From contig DATHDP010000145.1 of assembly GCA_035318985.1 (NCBI GenBank), positions 1-40,162 on the forward strand: a stretch of 40,162 nucleotides of DNA, written 5' to 3'. Positions 26,078 through 33,384 of this stretch are shown in pieces; position 1 is the first letter of the stretch, and each line of letters starts with the position of its first letter. The notes beneath the pieces were generated by a model. It worked only from the letters and a program-made list of their open reading frames with translations. It did no database searches and had not been told where the DNA came from. The translations under genes were made by a program, and so were the position numbers. Source of the DNA: VBAS01 sp035318985 (GTDB lineage Bacteria > Bacteroidota > Bacteroidia > Chitinophagales > Chitinophagaceae).

Positions 26078-27394
26078 TTAAAAGTTAATTTTGTCAAAGG
26101 GTAAAGATACATTTGCTCCCAGGCTTTTCAAATCATTGTAAAAATCGGGATAGGATTTTTTTATTGCATAAGCTTCATCGATCACCGTTTCGCTATTTGC
26201 GCCTAATGCCGCCACAGCACATGCCATAGCAATTCGGTGATCATGATGAGAATGAACATCGGCTCCTTTTACACTACCGCCATGAATTATCATAGTATCG
26301 TCTTCGATAACTATTCTTACTCCCATCAGATCAAATTCATCCTGCAAGGTAATAGCACGATTACTTTCCTTGTGCTTCAAGCGTCTTACACCTTGAATCT
26401 TTGTTTCACCTTCACAATAAGAAGCCAAAGCAACTAGTGGAGGAAAAAGATCAGGACAATCAGTTGCATCAAATTCAAAACCACGTAATCCTCCCGGATG
26501 AGCTTGTATTCCTTTTGCTTCCATCGCAATTGCTGCATTTGCATTCATCAATGCATCCATTATTTTTCTATCCGCTTGTGTTGATGAAAGGTCAAGACCA
26601 CGAACAGTTATTGAACCAGCTATCGTACCTGCAACAAGCAGGAATGCTCCGCCACTCCAGTCACCTTCAACGGTATATTGGTGAGTCGTAAGTGGTGAGT
26701 CGTGAGTGGGTTCACTATGAAAGACAAATTCTTTATAGTTTTTATTTTCAGGAATATTCATTCCGAATTGTTTCATTACATCTAGCGTAAGATCAATGTA
26801 AGGTTTGCTTTTAAGATCTTTGACTTTGATTGATACGCCGTTTGCCCCTGCTGCAGAATAAGCCATCAATAACCCGGTAAGAAATTGAGAGCTCAATGAA
26901 CCATCAACTTCAATATTTGCCGGAACTAATGGCCCCTGCACAGTCATTGGCAATTTACCATCGGTACTTTTGAACTTTACACCAAGCTGTGGTAATACCT
27001 CATCAAAGAAATCCATCGGCCGATTCTTTAAGCTGCCTTCGCCTTTTATCGTAATGGCTTTATCGCTTAAAGCAATGATCGGTGTAAACATTCGGATACT
27101 TAAGCCACTTTCTCGACAGTTAACATCCCTAGTTATTGGAATAACACCTTCGCTTTCGATGTATAGCTCATCTTTCTTTACCTCAACAACAGGAGAGCCT
27201 TCATCTTCTACCAAAGCACCTAAAGCCTGGATAATATCAAGTGCCGCCAAATCATCATTGCTATGCCCTGGATTTTGAATAATGGTTTTCCCTTTTGACA
27301 ATAGTGCAGCAGCTAAGGCTCTTTGCATCGAACTCTTTGATGCCGGTGCTTGAACATTTCCTTTCAATTGTGACGGATGTATAGTTACTTTCAT
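26078..27394 (-). CDS. aroA: 3-phosphoshikimate 1-carboxyvinyltransferase (EPSP synthase)
   Basis: 438 residues, slightly long. It joins shikimate-3-phosphate and phosphoenolpyruvate. Visible parts are APASKSSMQRALAAALLSKGKT, DDLAALDIIQALGA, GSLSSQFLTGLLMAYS, VEGDWSGGAFLLVAG, the aspartate in ATDCPDLFPPLVALAS, RLKHKESNRA and DHRIAMACAVAAL. The usual GNAGTAMRPL loop reads CRESGLSIRMFTP (residues 93-105), so the positions matching T97 and P101 of the E. coli enzyme are L and M. Residues 230-238 (THDSPLTTH) are encoded by a heptamer array. It starts inside the aroB stop (ATGA overlap). Confidence 0.95.
   Translation of the reverse strand: MKVTIHPSQLKGNVQAPASKSSMQRALAAALLSKGKTIIQNPGHSNDDLAALDIIQALGALVEDEGSPVVEVKKDELYIESEGVIPITRDVNCRESGLSIRMFTPIIALSDKAITIKGEGSLKNRPMDFFDEVLPQLGVKFKSTDGKLPMTVQGPLVPANIEVDGSLSSQFLTGLLMAYSAAGANGVSIKVKDLKSKPYIDLTLDVMKQFGMNIPENKNYKEFVFHSEPTHDSPLTTHQYTVEGDWSGGAFLLVAGTIAGSITVRGLDLSSTQADRKIMDALMNANAAIAMEAKGIQAHPGGLRGFEFDATDCPDLFPPLVALASYCEGETKIQGVRRLKHKESNRAITLQDEFDLMGVRIVIEDDTMIIHGGSVKGADVHSHHDHRIAMACAVAALGANSETVIDEAYAIKKSYPDFYNDLKSLGANVSLPFDKINF
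26680..26707. repeat. heptamer array inside aroA (locus 2)
   Basis: Four tandem 7-mers of the form SGTRAGT (GGTGAGT, CGTAAGT, GGTGAGT, CGTGAGT) lie in frame within aroA. Read on the minus strand they encode THDSPLTTH between the KEFVF strand and the conserved TVEGDWSG motif, a surface loop of variable length in EPSP synthases. Confidence 0.65.
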
Positions 27395-28410
27395 AATTCC
27401 TGAATAATTTCTTCTAATTGTTTTAATGGAATTGACTTTACAACTCCCTTTCCTATTTTCTCCAGCATTACATAGTTCATTTCTTTTCTTTCCCGCTTCT
27501 TATCCATCTTTAAAACCTCAAATACTTTTTGTTTATCAAAATCAGCAAATGTTGGCAGATCATATTTTGCAATTAGACTCGCAACCCTCTCAGCTTCTTT
27601 GAAGCCTGTTATTTTTTGAGAAATAACAGAAGCGTAAGTCATTCCTATTGCTACAGCTTGTCCATGTGATAATTCATATTGATTTTCCAGTGCATGACCA
27701 AGTGTATGACCAAAATTCAATAAACGCCTCTCTCCTTTTTCAAATTCATCATTCTGCACCACTTTAGTTTTAATGATGGTATTACGTTGTACTAATTCAC
27801 AAATACTTATTTGTCTTGATTGATAATGTTTAAGCGTTTTTGTTTCCAACTCTTTGAACATTACAACATCTTTTATCGCAGCATGTTTAATTATTTCTGC
27901 AAACCCATTTTCCCATTCATTTTGTGGCAACGAATTCAGGAAAACCATATCATGAAGAATAAACTTCGGCTGGCGAATGATACCGACCATATTCTTATAA
28001 ACTCCAACATCAATTCCATTCTTGCCGCCAATCGAGGCATCTACCATTGCAAGTATTGATGTTGGGATAAAACCAAATGAAATTCCCCGCATATAAACGG
28101 AAGCAACATAGCCGGTAATATCTGTGATCACTCCACCGCCAACACCAACTAAGGTCGTTTTACGATCGGCTTCCATTTCTATCAATTGCTCGATCACTGA
28201 ATCAACGGTTGACTGTATCTTAAACTCTTCTCCTGGTTTTAATACAATACAATTCCAGTTCCTGAATCTTTTTGTATGCGCATTATAAACATTCTCATCT
28301 GTAATGATGATCGTATTATCCTTATCGACAATTTCTTTTAAATGAGATATGCCGTAGGCTAAGTAGTAATCAACTGATGAATTGGAAAATTTATAAGTTA
28401 GTTTCTTCAT
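27391..28410 (-). CDS. aroB: 3-dehydroquinate synthase
   Basis: 339 residues. It converts DAHP to 3-dehydroquinate with NAD+ and a metal ion. Signatures are EADRKTTLVGVGGGVITDITGYVASVYMRGISFGFIPTSILAMVDASIGGKNGID, NGFAEIIKHA, and the metal-binding FGHTLGHALE with SHGQAVAIGM. It overlaps the aroA start by 4 bp. The 257-bp gap to the upstream DAHP synthase gene is filled with repeats. Confidence 0.96.
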   Translation of the reverse strand: MKKLTYKFSNSSVDYYLAYGISHLKEIVDKDNTIIITDENVYNAHTKRFRNWNCIVLKPGEEFKIQSTVDSVIEQLIEMEADRKTTLVGVGGGVITDITGYVASVYMRGISFGFIPTSILAMVDASIGGKNGIDVGVYKNMVGIIRQPKFILHDMVFLNSLPQNEWENGFAEIIKHAAIKDVVMFKELETKTLKHYQSRQISICELVQRNTIIKTKVVQNDEFEKGERRLLNFGHTLGHALENQYELSHGQAVAIGMTYASVISQKITGFKEAERVASLIAKYDLPTFADFDKQKVFEVLKMDKKRERKEMNYVMLEKIGKGVVKSIPLKQLEEIIQEL

Positions 28411-28420
28411 TTAGTTTTCT

Positions 28421-28502
28421 TTAACCGCAAAGACGTTAAGATGAACGCAAAGTTCGCAAAGCCTTTATGCTCTTCGCGAATCCTTTGCGACTTTACGGTT
28501 AA
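28421..28502. repeat. imperfect palindromic repeat, copy 1
   Basis: 82 bp bounded by TTAACCGCAAAG and CTTTACGGTTAA. It is an imperfect inverted repeat with internal CGCAAAG units. A second copy lies at 29863-29943. Together with the 28529-28564 element it forms a composite unit present in inverted orientation on the two sides of the DAHP synthase gene. Confidence 0.7.
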
Positions 28503-28528
28503 TAATTCGTTGAATAGAATTACCGAAC

Positions 28529-28564
28529 GTACAAGAGTGCGACGCAACAAAAGCTCAATCAAGG
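28529..28564 (+). repeat. dispersed repeat core, copy 1
   Basis: GTACAAGAGTGCGACGCAAC at its start; the element continues with AAAAGCTCAATCAAGG. The first 21 bases recur, reversed, at 29817-29837; the later part recurs at 38901-38928 in the same orientation. Confidence 0.7.
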
Positions 28565-28627
28565 AACTTAAGATGGTAACACAGTCATCATTCAACTTAA
28601 AGAACTTATCATCAAAGAAAAGAAGGT

Positions 28628-28665
28628 CCAACCTAAGTCACCCCTTTAGGGGGACAGGGGGTTGG
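28628..28665. repeat. G/C-rich nested palindrome after the DAHP synthase gene
   Basis: CCAACC (28628-28633) pairs with GGTTGG (28660-28665), enclosing CCCC-TTTA-GGGG (28641-28652). It lies 2 bases past the DAHP synthase stop and may fold downstream of that transcript. It resembles dispersed intergenic palindromes of this phylum. Confidence 0.5.
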
Positions 28666-28667
28666 GT

Positions 28668-29756
28668 TTATGAGTTCATGATCTTATTCTGATGATTGAT
28701 ACTCTCCATATGCACCGCATCAAAATACTTAGTGATAAATTCTTTGCTTAATCCTAACGCATCACCTTTTGCATAAGCCTTCTCAAGAATCTGGTTCCAG
28801 CGACTCGTTTGCAGGATCGTTACGTTATTATTCTTCTTGTATTCTCCGATCTTATCAGCAATTTTCATACGCTGACCAAGCAACTGTATCAATTCATCAT
28901 CCAAATGATTGATCTGCTCACGGAGTTTTTCCAATGCAGTGATGAATTCTTTTTCATCAGCAGTTTCATAACGCCATTTAATTGCATCAAGCATCTCAGC
29001 CAGTTTCTCCGGCGTTACTTGTTGCTTGGCATCACTCCATGCATTATCAGGATCTATATGACTTTCGATCATCAACCCATCAAAGTCAAGGTCAATTGCT
29101 TTTTGCGCAACATCCATCAATATATCACGACGACCACAGATATGCGAAGGATCATTAATGATCAGCATCTCGGGATTGCGACGTTTCATCTCGATCGCCA
29201 GATGCCACATCGGCGCATTGCGATACTCTGTATTTCCATAAGAAGAAAATCCACGATGAATAAGACCGATCTGTTTGATACCTGCACGGGCAACACGTTC
29301 AACAGCGCCGCTCCACAATTCAAGATCAGGATTGATCGGGTTCTTGATCAGCACCGGCACATCAACGCCACGCAATGCATCGGCCACTTCCTGCACACTA
29401 AAAGGATTCACCGTCGTCCTCGCACCGATCCACAACACATCCACATCAAAGTTCAATGCATCGTGTACTTGTTTGCCGGTTGCTACTTCCACTGTTATTG
29501 GCAAGCCGGTCAGTTTCTTTGCTTGCGCTAACCATGGCAAACCTTTTACACCGACGCCTTCAAACATGCCGGGTTTTGTTCTGGGTTTCCAGATGCCTGC
29601 ACGCAGCATGTCTACTTTGCCGGTTGCAGCCAGGCGTTGCGCTGTTTGTATTACTTGTTCTTCGGTTTCAGCGCTGCATGGCCCGCTGATGATCAGCGGT
29701 CGCTTGCTCCATGCTTTTTGTGCTGCTTCATTCATGGTCTGTTCGATTGTTTGCAT
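28668..29756 (-). CDS. bifunctional DAHP synthase / chorismate mutase (type II, AroQ)
   Basis: 362 residues. Residues 1 to about 260 are a DAHP synthase of the B. subtilis-like type (IISGPCSAE, DMLRAGIWKPRTKPGMFEG, VLWIGARTTVNPFSVQEVADAL, PVLIKNPINPDLELW, IGLIHRGFSSYG, INDPSHICGRRD, GLMIESHIDPDNAWSDAKQQVTPE). Residues about 265-362 are an AroQ chorismate mutase (LREQINHLDDELIQLLGQRMKIADKIGEYKKNNN). It thus begins the shikimate pathway and also converts chorismate to prephenate; the mutase part may sense prephenate for feedback. It is bracketed by inverted copies of a composite repeat. Confidence 0.95.
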   Translation of the reverse strand: MQTIEQTMNEAAQKAWSKRPLIISGPCSAETEEQVIQTAQRLAATGKVDMLRAGIWKPRTKPGMFEGVGVKGLPWLAQAKKLTGLPITVEVATGKQVHDALNFDVDVLWIGARTTVNPFSVQEVADALRGVDVPVLIKNPINPDLELWSGAVERVARAGIKQIGLIHRGFSSYGNTEYRNAPMWHLAIEMKRRNPEMLIINDPSHICGRRDILMDVAQKAIDLDFDGLMIESHIDPDNAWSDAKQQVTPEKLAEMLDAIKWRYETADEKEFITALEKLREQINHLDDELIQLLGQRMKIADKIGEYKKNNNVTILQTSRWNQILEKAYAKGDALGLSKEFITKYFDAVHMESINHQNKIMNS

Positions 29757-29816
29757 TTAATATAATTTGTAAAGTTAATTTTTATGTTTCCAACTATTGT
29801 AATTCTGATAATCTTT

Positions 29817-29837
29817 TGTTGCGTCGCACTCTTGTAC
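29817..29837 (-). repeat. dispersed repeat core, copy 2 (inverted)
   Basis: 21 bases beginning TGTTGCGTCGCACTC are the exact reverse complement of 28529-28549. The spacing to the neighbouring palindrome is 25 bases, against 26 in copy 1. Confidence 0.75.
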
Positions 29838-29862
29838 TGTATCAAGTCTATTCATCTTTTTC

Positions 29863-29943
29863 TTAACCGCAAAGTCGCAAAGTATTCGCCAAGTACGCCA
29901 AGGCTTTGCGAGCTTTATATTCACTTAGCGTCTTTGCGGTTAA
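29863..29943. repeat. imperfect palindromic repeat, copy 2
   Basis: 81 bp bounded by TTAACCGCAAAGTCGC and GCGTCTTTGCGGTTAA, the better-conserved copy. It abuts the tyrA stop codon (29945), so it may fold at the end of that message. Confidence 0.75.
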
Positions 29944-29944
29944 A

Positions 29945-30796
29945 CTATTTTATTATTCGTCTAATCTTATTCGCATTCTCGATCAATTCCTGCAAATACT
30001 CATAATTCTCTTTCTCCAAACAACTCTTAAATTTTCTTAACTGGGAAATATGTTCATTCAAAACATCCAACACATTTTCCCTGTTCTGCATAAATATGGG
30101 TACCCACATAGATGGATTACTCTTTGCCAACCTTACTGTGCTTGCAAAACCCGCAGATGCCAATTCAAAAATTGCATCGTCTTCTTTTTCCTTTTCTAAA
30201 ACTGTATTTGCCAAGGCAAATGATGTGATGTGAGAAATATGACTGACGTACGCAGCATGCAGATCATGAGCCACCGCATCCATTTCTAATAAATGCATCC
30301 CGATCTTTTTATACATATTCTTTGTCCACTCCAGCGCATCTTCGTCACTTTCATTGGCATTACAAATTATCACGGCCGTATTTTCAAATGCGCCATGCAC
30401 TGCAGCCTGCGGGCCGCTGTATTCAGTTCCCCACATCGGGTGTGTGGCAACATATCTTCCTCGTTTAACATGTTTGTTTGCAATACTCATCAACTCAGAT
30501 TTTGTTGAACCCATATCGATCAATACCTGGTTATTGATCTTATCAAGCACATGCGGCATTAATTTTACCAATGCATCAACCGGTATTGCGAGAATAACTA
30601 CATCCGCATTTTCAATGGCAACATCAAGATCCATTATCTCATCTACCAATCCCAATTCCAAAGCTTTCTTCTGATGATCTCTATTCGAGTCAACACCAAT
30701 CAATCTACTTGCAAGTCCTTTTTCATTCAATTGTAATGCAAGCGAACCTCCAATGAGGCCAACTCCAACAATTGCTATTCGTTTTCTGTCTGACAT
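29945..30796 (-). CDS. tyrA: prephenate dehydrogenase
   Basis: 283 residues. NAD-dependent oxidative decarboxylation of prephenate to 4-hydroxyphenylpyruvate on the way to tyrosine. The Rossmann motif is IAIVGVGLIGGSLALQL (residues 8-24); DVVILAIPVDALVKLM, DMGSTKS, THPMWGTEYSGPQAA and HDLHAAYVSHISHITSFAL are the catalytic-domain landmarks, with His in THPM. No ACT or chorismate mutase domain is fused. The next gene upstream in the operon is the aminotransferase, 55 bp away across a heptamer hairpin. Confidence 0.94.
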   Translation of the reverse strand: MSDRKRIAIVGVGLIGGSLALQLNEKGLASRLIGVDSNRDHQKKALELGLVDEIMDLDVAIENADVVILAIPVDALVKLMPHVLDKINNQVLIDMGSTKSELMSIANKHVKRGRYVATHPMWGTEYSGPQAAVHGAFENTAVIICNANESDEDALEWTKNMYKKIGMHLLEMDAVAHDLHAAYVSHISHITSFALANTVLEKEKEDDAIFELASAGFASTVRLAKSNPSMWVPIFMQNRENVLDVLNEHISQLRKFKSCLEKENYEYLQELIENANKIRRIIK

Positions 30797-30802
30797 TTTT
30801 TT

Positions 30803-30872
30803 AATTATGAATTATGAGTTAAGAATTATGAATGTTCCCATTCATAATTCATCATTCTGCATTCTTAATTCG
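30803..30872. repeat. inverted pair of heptamer arrays (locus 3)
   Basis: Left arm: AATTATG-type units (30803-30837). Right arm: ATTCATA/ATTCATC/ATTCTGC/ATTCTTA (30840-30867). The arms are complementary and form a long A/T-rich hairpin between two genes of the same operon. The right arm supplies the last codons (IKNAE) and stop of the aminotransferase gene. Confidence 0.65.
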
Positions 30873-32006
30873 TTTAATCGCTTCTTCAAACTTCTCAACC
30901 GGTGCACATAAACTAACTCTTACATATTTATCTCCCGAATTACCAAATATCGCTCCCGGTGTTATAAATACATTTGAATTATACAAAACATCATCGCTTA
31001 ATTCAAACCCAGTTTTATATTTCGAAGGAATTTTTGCCCATACAAACATGCCTGCCTGCTCTTTTGAAAACTTACATTTTAAAAGATCGAGTAACTCAAA
31101 AACCTTCTCTCTTCTTTCCCTATATACTTTATTTACTTCGTCATACCATTCCTTTCCCAAGCCCAACGCTTTTGCAGCAGCTAATTGAACAGGCAAGAAC
31201 ATTCCACTGTCCATATTACTTTTAAACCGTAATACTTCTTCAATTCTTTCTTTTGCACCGCAAAGCATTCCAACTCTCCACCCAGCCATATTCTGAGATT
31301 TACTCAATGAATTCAATTCGATCACACAATCCCTTGCACCTTCAACACTCAACAAACTCATCGGGTTTTCATTCAGAATAAAACTGTAAGGATTATCATG
31401 GATGATCAGGATCTTATTTTCTTTTCCAAATGCAACCAGTTTTTCAAACAACTCTTTTGATGGTAATTGACCTGTTGGCATTTGCGGATAGTTCACAAAC
31501 ATTAGCTTCACTTTCTTTAATCCCTTTTTTGAAAGTTTATCAAAATCAGGTTCATAATTATCCTTCTCTCTCAATTTATATTCTTTGCACTTGCCACCAG
31601 CCAGCATTACAGCGCTTCTATAAGTTGGATAACCAGGATTAGGCACAAGCACTTCATCACCTTTATTTAAATAGGTCATACAGATATGCATGATCCCTTC
31701 TTTACTTCCGATCAATGGCAAAATTTCTGTATCAGGATTCAGATCAACATTATACCATTTCTTATACCATTCACTCATTGCCTTTCTTAATACCGGCGAA
31801 CCTTTGTAAGATTGATAAGCATGAACATTAGGTTTTGCACTTTCATCCTGTAATGTTTTTATCACATCTGGGTGCGGCGGTTGATCGGGACTGCCAATAC
31901 CAAGATTGATAATATTATTTCCCTGCTTATTCAATTCATCTATCTCTCTCAGCTTCTGAGAAAAATAATATTCACCAATCCCATCCAATCGTTTACTTGT
32001 TTCCAT
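30852..32006 (-). CDS. class I/II aminotransferase, probably for aromatic amino acids
   Basis: 384 residues, PLP fold type I. Landmarks are NIINLGIGSPDQPPHPDVI, AYQSYKGSPVLRKAMSEWY, GSKEGIMHICMTYLNKGDEVLVPNPGYPTYRSAVMLAGG, VNYPQMPTGQLPS, IIHDNPYSFI, the PLP lysine in NSLSKSQNMAGWRVGM, and RVSLCAP at the end. The family includes DapL-like and aspartate/aromatic aminotransferases. Its place between pheA and tyrA suggests it transaminates phenylpyruvate and 4-hydroxyphenylpyruvate, or prephenate. The substrate is inferred from context only. Confidence 0.88.
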   Translation of the reverse strand: METSKRLDGIGEYYFSQKLREIDELNKQGNNIINLGIGSPDQPPHPDVIKTLQDESAKPNVHAYQSYKGSPVLRKAMSEWYKKWYNVDLNPDTEILPLIGSKEGIMHICMTYLNKGDEVLVPNPGYPTYRSAVMLAGGKCKEYKLREKDNYEPDFDKLSKKGLKKVKLMFVNYPQMPTGQLPSKELFEKLVAFGKENKILIIHDNPYSFILNENPMSLLSVEGARDCVIELNSLSKSQNMAGWRVGMLCGAKERIEEVLRFKSNMDSGMFLPVQLAAAKALGLGKEWYDEVNKVYRERREKVFELLDLLKCKFSKEQAGMFVWAKIPSKYKTGFELSDDVLYNSNVFITPGAIFGNSGDKYVRVSLCAPVEKFEEAIKRIKNAE

Positions 32007-32051
32007 ATTTCCTAATAATCCTTTTTAAAATCTTACTAATCATGGTTCTTT

Positions 32052-32882
32052 CTACTTCCACAATCCTCTCTTATAAACTCCATAGATTTTTAACTCTTCT
32101 GTTAATGGTCCCATTTGATCAACCACAGTTTGAAATTGGTCTATTGTATCAAACTCCATATCTGCATGAAAACTATATTTAAAATCGCTTCCGGGTATTG
32201 GAAAGCTTTGCAATTTGCTAAGGTTAATGCCACCTTCTGCAATTTTAGTCAGCACTCTTGCCAAACTACCTCTCGAATGATCTGTTTTAAAATTCACGGA
32301 AGCCTTGTTTGCATCAGCAACCGTTTGAGCGACATCCTGTCGCTGCAACATCAAAAATCTTGTATAATTATTTTTCATTGTCTGAATACCCGGAGCCAGA
32401 ACTTCCAAATCAAATAATTCAGCCGCGAGTTTGCTGGCAATAGCCGCAATATGCTTGCTCTTATGCTGGTGAACCTGTTTTGCACTTAGAGCAGTGTCCT
32501 CAGACTCTACCAGCTTCCATTTGTATTTATCCAAAAAATCATAACACTGCTGCAGGGCCATAGTGTGAGAATGCACTTCACGAATATCTTCCAACTTCAC
32601 TCCCGGGTTTACCAGCAGGTTTTGTTTGATATGGAGATATATCTCACCAATTATTTTAAGATTTGACTTTTGAAGCAGGTTGTAATTGGCAAGGATGCTT
32701 CCGGCAATTGAATTTTCTATTGCCATCACGCCACCGTCACTTTCTTTTTTGTTAGAAGCGATCTTGATCACATCCCGAAATGTAGCACATGGTAACACCT
32801 GGACATTTTTTCCAAAAAACTGCTGCGCTGCCACCTGGTGAAAACTGCCTTCATAACCTTGTATCGAAACTCTTGTATTCAT
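32052..32882 (-). CDS. pheA: prephenate dehydratase with ACT domain
   Basis: 276 residues, monofunctional. It converts prephenate to phenylpyruvate. IQGYEGSFHQVAAQQFFG begins the catalytic domain; GVMAIENSIAGSILANYNLL, NPGVKLEDIREVHSHTMALQQC, DTALSAKQVHQHK and NNYTRFLML (the TRF motif) follow. The ACT domain is about residues 200-276 (RGSLARVLTKIAEGGINLSKLQSFPIPGSDFKYSFHADMEF). The classical ESRP phenylalanine-binding motif reads QSFP, so feedback may differ. First structural gene after the leader peptide and attenuator. Confidence 0.94.
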   Translation of the reverse strand: MNTRVSIQGYEGSFHQVAAQQFFGKNVQVLPCATFRDVIKIASNKKESDGGVMAIENSIAGSILANYNLLQKSNLKIIGEIYLHIKQNLLVNPGVKLEDIREVHSHTMALQQCYDFLDKYKWKLVESEDTALSAKQVHQHKSKHIAAIASKLAAELFDLEVLAPGIQTMKNNYTRFLMLQRQDVAQTVADANKASVNFKTDHSRGSLARVLTKIAEGGINLSKLQSFPIPGSDFKYSFHADMEFDTIDQFQTVVDQMGPLTEELKIYGVYKRGLWK

Positions 32883-32886
32883 AATT

Positions 32887-32915
32887 AAAACAAAAATCCC
32901 GGCGGTTTGCCGGGA
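32887..32915 (-). terminator. attenuator terminator between the leader ORF and pheA
   Basis: On the minus strand TCCCGGC (32915-32909) pairs with GCCGGGA (32903-32897) over loop AAACC, extended by G-T and two A-T pairs. TTTTTG and TTTT follow. It ends only 5 bases before the pheA ATG and so precedes the whole operon. Its 5' arm can instead pair with an identical GCCGGGA inside the leader ORF. Confidence 0.85.
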
Positions 32916-32943
32916 CTTCTTATGTTGATTTTGATCTTTTAAG

Positions 32944-33030
32944 TTAATAAGCTTTCAACAAAAGCAATCCCGGCTTCTGGCTAAAGAAATAATAAAAATA
33001 AAACCAACGATATGCTTTTGTAATTGTCAT
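32944..33030 (-). CDS. Phe/Tyr-rich leader peptide of the aromatic operon
   Basis: 28 codons: MTITKAYRWFYFYYFFSQKP, then GLLLLKAY and TAA. Residues 9-16 are eight aromatic amino acids in a row (WFYFYYFF); 10 of 28 are Phe, Tyr or Trp. It precedes an aromatic biosynthesis operon and an intrinsic terminator, so I read it as a transcription attenuator: slow translation of Phe/Tyr codons would keep the downstream GCCGGGA (32974-32968) free to pair with the terminator 5' arm. No Shine-Dalgarno is visible. Transcription from the nearby promoter would start 1-3 bases before the ATG. Confidence 0.88.
   Translation of the reverse strand: MTITKAYRWFYFYYFFSQKPGLLLLKAY
32968..32974 (-). promoter_or_regulatory. 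antiterminator arm inside the leader ORF
   Basis: On the minus strand this reads GCCGGGA, followed by TT, identical to the 3' arm of the terminator (GCCGGGATT). It lies 8 bases after the last Phe codon of the aromatic run and can pair with the terminator 5' arm (32909-32915) over 9 pairs including one G-T. Confidence 0.75.
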
Positions 33031-33037
33031 TCTGTTT

Positions 33038-33068
33038 CAAAAATAAGTATTCATATTTAAGAAGCAAG
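33038..33068 (-). promoter_or_regulatory. promoter of the aromatic operon
   Basis: On the minus strand CTTG (33068-33065), a 19-base spacer, then TATTTTTG (33045-33038). This fits the Bacteroidota TTTG-N19-TAnnTTTG consensus with one mismatch in the -33 box. Using the same 5-base offset seen at the SRP RNA gene, transcription starts near 33033. Confidence 0.75.
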
Positions 33069-33126
33069 CTATTTCAAAAAATATTTAAATCAGAACGATT
33101 GTTTGTCCGAATGGACTCTTTGGAGT

Positions 33127-33157
33127 AAAAAAAGCCACCCCGATTTCCCGGGATGGC
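33127..33157 (-). terminator. intrinsic terminator of the small lipoprotein gene
   Basis: On the minus strand GCCATCCCG pairs with CGGGGTGGC (9 pairs, one T-G) over GGAAAT, followed by seven T residues. It separates this gene from the aromatic operon promoter at 33068. Confidence 0.8.
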
Positions 33158-33186
33158 CTCTAACGATTGCTTGCCATATGAAAATC

Positions 33187-33384
33187 TTAGTGCCCTGTTG
33201 TAGCTGTAGTAGCTGGAGCATCAGTTGTAACTGTAGTTTCAGTAGATGTACCTGTTTCAGTTGTTGTAGCTGTTACAGTTGTAGCTGGAGAAGATGTTTC
33301 AGTTGTTGATTCAGTTTTGCTCTCATCATTGCAAGATGCAAATGCTGTTGTAGCGATCGCCAATACGATAAAAAGCTTTTTCAT
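33187..33384 (-). CDS. small Thr-rich lipoprotein
   Basis: 65 residues. MKKLFIVLAIATTAFASC gives a lipoprotein signal with lipobox AFASC (C18). The rest is low-complexity: Thr, Glu, Ser and Ala with almost no hydrophobic residues, ending TTATTGH. It has its own terminator and a promoter region shared with the divergent ECF sigma gene, across 139 bp. Such polar tails suggest a disordered surface or periplasmic anchor, but the function is unknown. Confidence 0.75.
   Translation of the reverse strand: MKKLFIVLAIATTAFASCNDESKTESTTETSSPATTVTATTTETGTSTETTVTTDAPATTATTGH

Noticed and set aside
28809..29531. 240-residue open frame opposite the DAHP synthase gene
   Set aside because: The sense strand encodes a fully conserved enzyme; the antisense frame has no domain features.
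28421..29943. Transposon carrying the DAHP synthase gene
   Set aside because: There is an inverted composite repeat but no transposase, no target-site duplication that I can see, and the ends are palindromes; kept only as a finding on repeat structure.
30803..30872. CRISPR array
   Set aside because: Units are 7 bp with no spacers and the arms are inverted, unlike a CRISPR repeat.
32944..33030. Four Leu codons in the leader peptide as a leucine sensor
   Set aside because: They follow the duplicated arm, so a ribosome stalled there would cover or have passed it; the aromatic run is better placed and matches the operon.
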